7,148 nucleotides of DNA, taken from Candidatus Poribacteria bacterium (GTDB taxonomy: Bacteria; Poribacteria; WGA-4E; PCPOR2b). This document shows positions 5,670 through 7,148 of the stretch, piece by piece. The notes below the pieces were generated by a model. The model was not told where the DNA came from and did no database searches. It was given only the letters and a program-made list of their open reading frames with translations. The DNA lies in contig JAPUIP010000569.1 in the NCBI GenBank assembly GCA_027296925.1, positions 1 through 7,148 on the forward strand, given 5' to 3'. Positions within the stretch are counted from its first letter, which is position 1, and every line of letters starts with the position of its first letter. The position numbers were made by a program, and so were the translations under genes.

Positions 5670-5973
5670 TTATCAAGCGCATATGCGAGAAAATGCGCCA
5701 GATTCGACCAAAATTCATTGCGGACAGGGCGCACGTCAAGAACGACGGAAGGTCGAAAAAACGCGAATCACCATTCGTGTCGATGCGGAGATTGTCGAAC
5801 AATTTAAGCAAATGGTTCCCCACGGGCGGGGTTACCAGAGTTTAATCAACCAAGCGCTTCAGGAATGGTTAGCCGCACGAGGCGTCAAGGAGTTGCTTAA
5901 GGAAGAACTTCCTTCGATTCTCTTAAAGCTCGTCTCAGAAATTCAAGCGTCACCGGGTGTAGTGTCAACTTGA
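5641..5973 (+). CDS. brnA: BrnA-family antitoxin, ribbon-helix-helix
   Basis: I choose ATG 5641, eight bases after AAGGGAG (5626-5632); an in-frame TTG at 5617 lies before that site. The 110-residue protein has a basic N-terminal linker (ARQERRKVEK), then the ribbon-helix-helix at 41-77: TRITIRVDAEIVEQFKQM for the strand and first helix and GRGYQSLINQALQEWL for the second helix. This matches the BrnA family (TIRLD...WFK...GYQTRIN..L). It should neutralise the upstream toxin and repress the operon through the palindrome over the -10 box. The C-terminal 30 residues form an amphipathic helix (KELLKEELPSILLKLVSEIQ) that is longer than in many BrnA proteins. Overlap with brnT indicates a single transcript. 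Confidence 0.88.
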   Translation: MSTTKDKEFDYQAHMRENAPDSTKIHCGQGARQERRKVEKTRITIRVDAEIVEQFKQMVPHGRGYQSLINQALQEWLAARGVKELLKEELPSILLKLVSEIQASPGVVST

Positions 5974-6110
5974 ATCGTATCCTGACACAAGGATGCGAGA
6001 ATCGGTGGTCTCCAGCAGTCGGGTAGACGGCGCCATACCCGACATACGGGGAATTATGAACCCCCTCGGTTAACAACGACGGTTGGGTTTGAAATGAAAT
6101 CCGACCGTCG
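5962..6110. other. Structured noncoding block after brnA
   Basis: Several strong inverted repeats lie in succession. GTGTCA/TGACAC is at 5962-5967 and 5983-5988. A perfect 8-bp stem GTCGGGTA/TACCCGAC is at 6018-6025 and 6036-6043 with a 10-base loop. GGGG/CCCC is at 6048-6051 and 6061-6064. A 10-bp stem with one G-U pair, CGACGGTTGG/CCGACCGTCG, is at 6077-6086 and 6101-6110. No coding frame is convincing here. The succession GCGAGAATCGGTGGTCTCC followed by a G-rich hairpin resembles the 3' ends of IS200/IS605 elements and TnpB-linked RNAs, but no tnpB is present. It may be an IS end scar, a small RNA, or a complex terminator. Confidence 0.4.
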
Positions 6111-6130
6111 ATCCCCCGCGATCGGTTTTT
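6108..6130 (+). terminator. Possible rho-independent terminator for brnTA
   Basis: CGATC (6109-6113) and GATCG (6120-6124) make a 5-bp stem, extended by a U-G pair (6108/6125), with a 6-base loop and followed at once by TTTTT (6126-6130). It is short but properly built and lies about 135 bp after the brnA stop. Confidence 0.35.
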
Positions 6131-6132
6131 CC

Positions 6133-6210
6133 TCACCTTTGACCCAAACTGATGAACGCGCCCCAATAGTATGGATGCTGCTGTTTCTTCGTGCCGTTAC
6201 GGAGTGCCAG
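6133..6210 (-). pseudogene. C-terminal relic of a CHAT-like protein
   Basis: On the - strand this reads LALRNGTKKQQ, then HPYYWGAFISLGQR and TGA at 6135-6133. HPYYWxxF followed by a hydrophobic strand with Gly is the standard C-terminal strand of CHAT domains (caspase-like proteases related to separase), in which AQLAL...HPYYWAAFxLxG is usual. Only about 25 residues remain; the catalytic His-Gly and Cys regions are absent. Upstream the frame runs into the zinc-ribbon relic without connection. It is a decayed fragment and not functional. Confidence 0.45.
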
Positions 6211-6385
6211 CGCACTTCTGACAGAACAGCGCGTCCTTTGAATGGATCCGCTCACATCGTGGACATGGCTTGGGTCTGAGTTGTGACACCGGTGCGTTAG
6301 TCGGTGTTATCCCGAAGTTGAATTCCTCATGAATTTCCCCATCTTTTCGCCGTGACTTCGACTTCCATTTGAAGTGACCTGAGAT
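6197..6385 (-). pseudogene. Zinc-ribbon C-terminal fragment
   Basis: The - strand frame is open from just below a stop (6388-6386) and ends with TAA 6199-6197. It reads SRRKDGEIHEEFNFG, then RPKPCPRCERIHSKDALFCQ and KCAGTP. CPRC and CQKC, 13 residues apart, form a zinc ribbon, and such a ribbon directly before the stop codon is typical of C-terminal tails, for example in some tyrosine recombinases. No start codon with a ribosome binding site is seen, so the rest of the parent gene is missing. The parent protein cannot be identified. The final codons overlap the CHAT relic in another frame, showing two fragments joined. Confidence 0.5.
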
Positions 6386-6416
6386 TCAATACCGGAGTGG
6401 GACCGCGTATAACTGT

Positions 6417-6794
6417 TTACTCCTGAAATGTTTCAGTGAAGCCGATTTCATCATTCCGGATTCTGGCCGCGTTTCGATGCCGATTTTCCAAGGTCGGGAT
6501 CATCTTCTGCGAACATTTAGAAATCCGCTGGGGAGAATCCATCATCTGATGACTCTTCTGCCAGGTTGCCAGATACTTGTGCGATGGCACATCAATCCAG
6601 AAATGCGAACAGACCATGAATGCGACGGTTTCAGCTTCAAGCTCCTGCGTTTCCCGGTCCAGATTCTGTGCCTCTTCTCTTTGGTGCAAACACTTATAAG
6701 CCCGCTCATACAGAAGTGTGGCAGCCATTGTCGTTTGATTTTCATCGGCTCTGAATAAAATCTCACCGCCTGTTGATGCACCGTCAGATCTCAA
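6417..6794 (-). pseudogene. ArdC/ImmA-like metallopeptidase C-terminal domain, active site lost
   Basis: The - strand frame begins around TTG 6794 (125 residues; open some 12 codons further upstream, without a ribosome binding site). It shows GASTGGEILFRADENQTT, then a helix LLYERAYKCLH where this peptidase type has HExxH, then ETQELEAETVAFMVCSHF with the third, acidic zinc ligand region, and VPSHKYLATW. The last two patterns match the C-terminal domain of ArdC-like antirestriction proteins and related M78-like peptidases. Both zinc-binding His are Tyr (residues 29 and 33, codons TAT); each could arise from CAT by one C-to-T change. The usual N-terminal DNA-binding domain is absent. The protein is therefore a truncated, catalytically dead relic. 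ArdC-like genes are normally carried on plasmids and conjugative elements. Confidence 0.6.
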
Positions 6795-6929
6795 CTTCGG
6801 TGCAGCCGTTGGTGCAAATTGCCCAAATCAAGCGCGTGGCGTGCGTGACGGTTCAATCGACGCGATATGGCGCCACGATGCTCGAATATCATGGAAAAGC
6901 GATACGGTGAGAAATATCCGTGGACGGTC
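6795..6929. other. Unassigned spacer between two - strand gene fragments
   Basis: This stretch of about 135 bases lies between the ArdC-like fragment and the end of the ATPase fragment. Short open frames exist on both strands but none shows a recognisable motif. Confidence 0.4.
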
Positions 6930-7148
6930 TCAAGTCACGGGTTGTTTTGAAAGCTTCAGGATATCCTCATGGCGTGAAAGCAGATCGCGATAGCCTGCTC
7001 GTTTGAAATCAAAGACCATCCAGGGAATATTTCGTTCTTTCAGGCACTGTAGCAGATGCAGCATGGTATGGGTTTTGCCGCGACCGGTTTGACCAAAAAT
7101 CCCGAGATGAAACCAGTCCTCGTTTTTCAACACAAACGGATATAATGC
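6930..7148 (-). CDS. HerA/TraG-like P-loop ATPase, partial and truncated
   Basis: The frame is open to the window edge, so the start lies outside (a GTG at 7133 is an internal possibility without a visible ribosome binding site). It contains NEDWFHLGIFGQTGRGKTHT, a perfect Walker A motif (GQTGRGKT) preceded by a hydrophobic strand, then a helix LLQCLKERNIPWMVFDFKR, in which the strand ending in DFK is typical of the DUF87/HerA and VirD4/TraG families of DNA- or protein-pumping ATPases. Real members have 400-700 residues and need a Walker B and arginine finger further on; this frame stops 35 codons after DFKR. It is therefore probably a pseudogene. Such ATPases occur in conjugation, DNA-end processing and phage defence; which one cannot be decided. 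Confidence 0.65.
   Translation of the reverse strand, partial: ALYPFVLKNEDWFHLGIFGQTGRGKTHTMLHLLQCLKERNIPWMVFDFKRAGYRDLLSRHEDILKLSKQPVT

Noticed and set aside
5897..6166. 89-codon - strand frame covering the structured block
   Set aside because: It overlaps the end of brnA antisense, lacks a ribosome binding site, and its middle is explained by the stem-loops.

Overview
The window looks like a chromosomal accessory region of an uncultured, biofilm- or sponge-associated type bacterium. The secreted LamG–cohesin–carboxypeptidase-regulatory protein, the moderate GC content and the mixture of IS remnants and gene fragments recall Candidatus Poribacteria or a similar lineage. That assignment is inference; there is no rRNA or marker gene in the window.

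Bases 1-954 are visibly AT-rich. They hold the end of a cell-surface polysaccharide cluster on the + strand: the C-terminus of a Wzx/MATE-type flippase and a family 2 glycosyltransferase that stops after about 50 recognisable residues. Bases 955-2485 are an IS4-family insertion sequence on the - strand. It has unusually long imperfect inverted ends of about 105 bp. Its transposase is broken by a repeat-rich insert of roughly 150 bp between the second catalytic Asp and the YREK motif.

Bases 2486-5310 are more GC-rich and carry three + strand genes: a secreted LamG + cohesin + carboxypeptidase-regulatory-like protein, a class I SAM methyltransferase, and a VOC/glyoxalase-like gene with only its N-terminus intact. 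The end of the LamG gene overlaps what looks like the C-terminal relic of another gene in a second frame.

Bases 5330-5973 are a compact BrnT/BrnA toxin-antitoxin operon with a good sigma70 promoter whose -10 box lies inside a palindrome, the expected autorepression site. Bases 5974-6130 contain several strong stem-loops and no gene, possibly a structured RNA, an IS200/IS605-type end, or the operon terminator.

Bases 6133-7148 read on the - strand as a gene graveyard. It holds the C-terminus of a CHAT-like protein, a CxxC...CxxC zinc-ribbon tail, an ArdC-like metallopeptidase C-terminus whose HExxH is now YExxY, and the Walker A region of a HerA/TraG-like ATPase that stops early and runs off the window. 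I see no convincing intact new system. The most unusual items are the repeat-loaded IS with very long ends, the structured block after brnA, and the mosaic of defence- or conjugation-like fragments.
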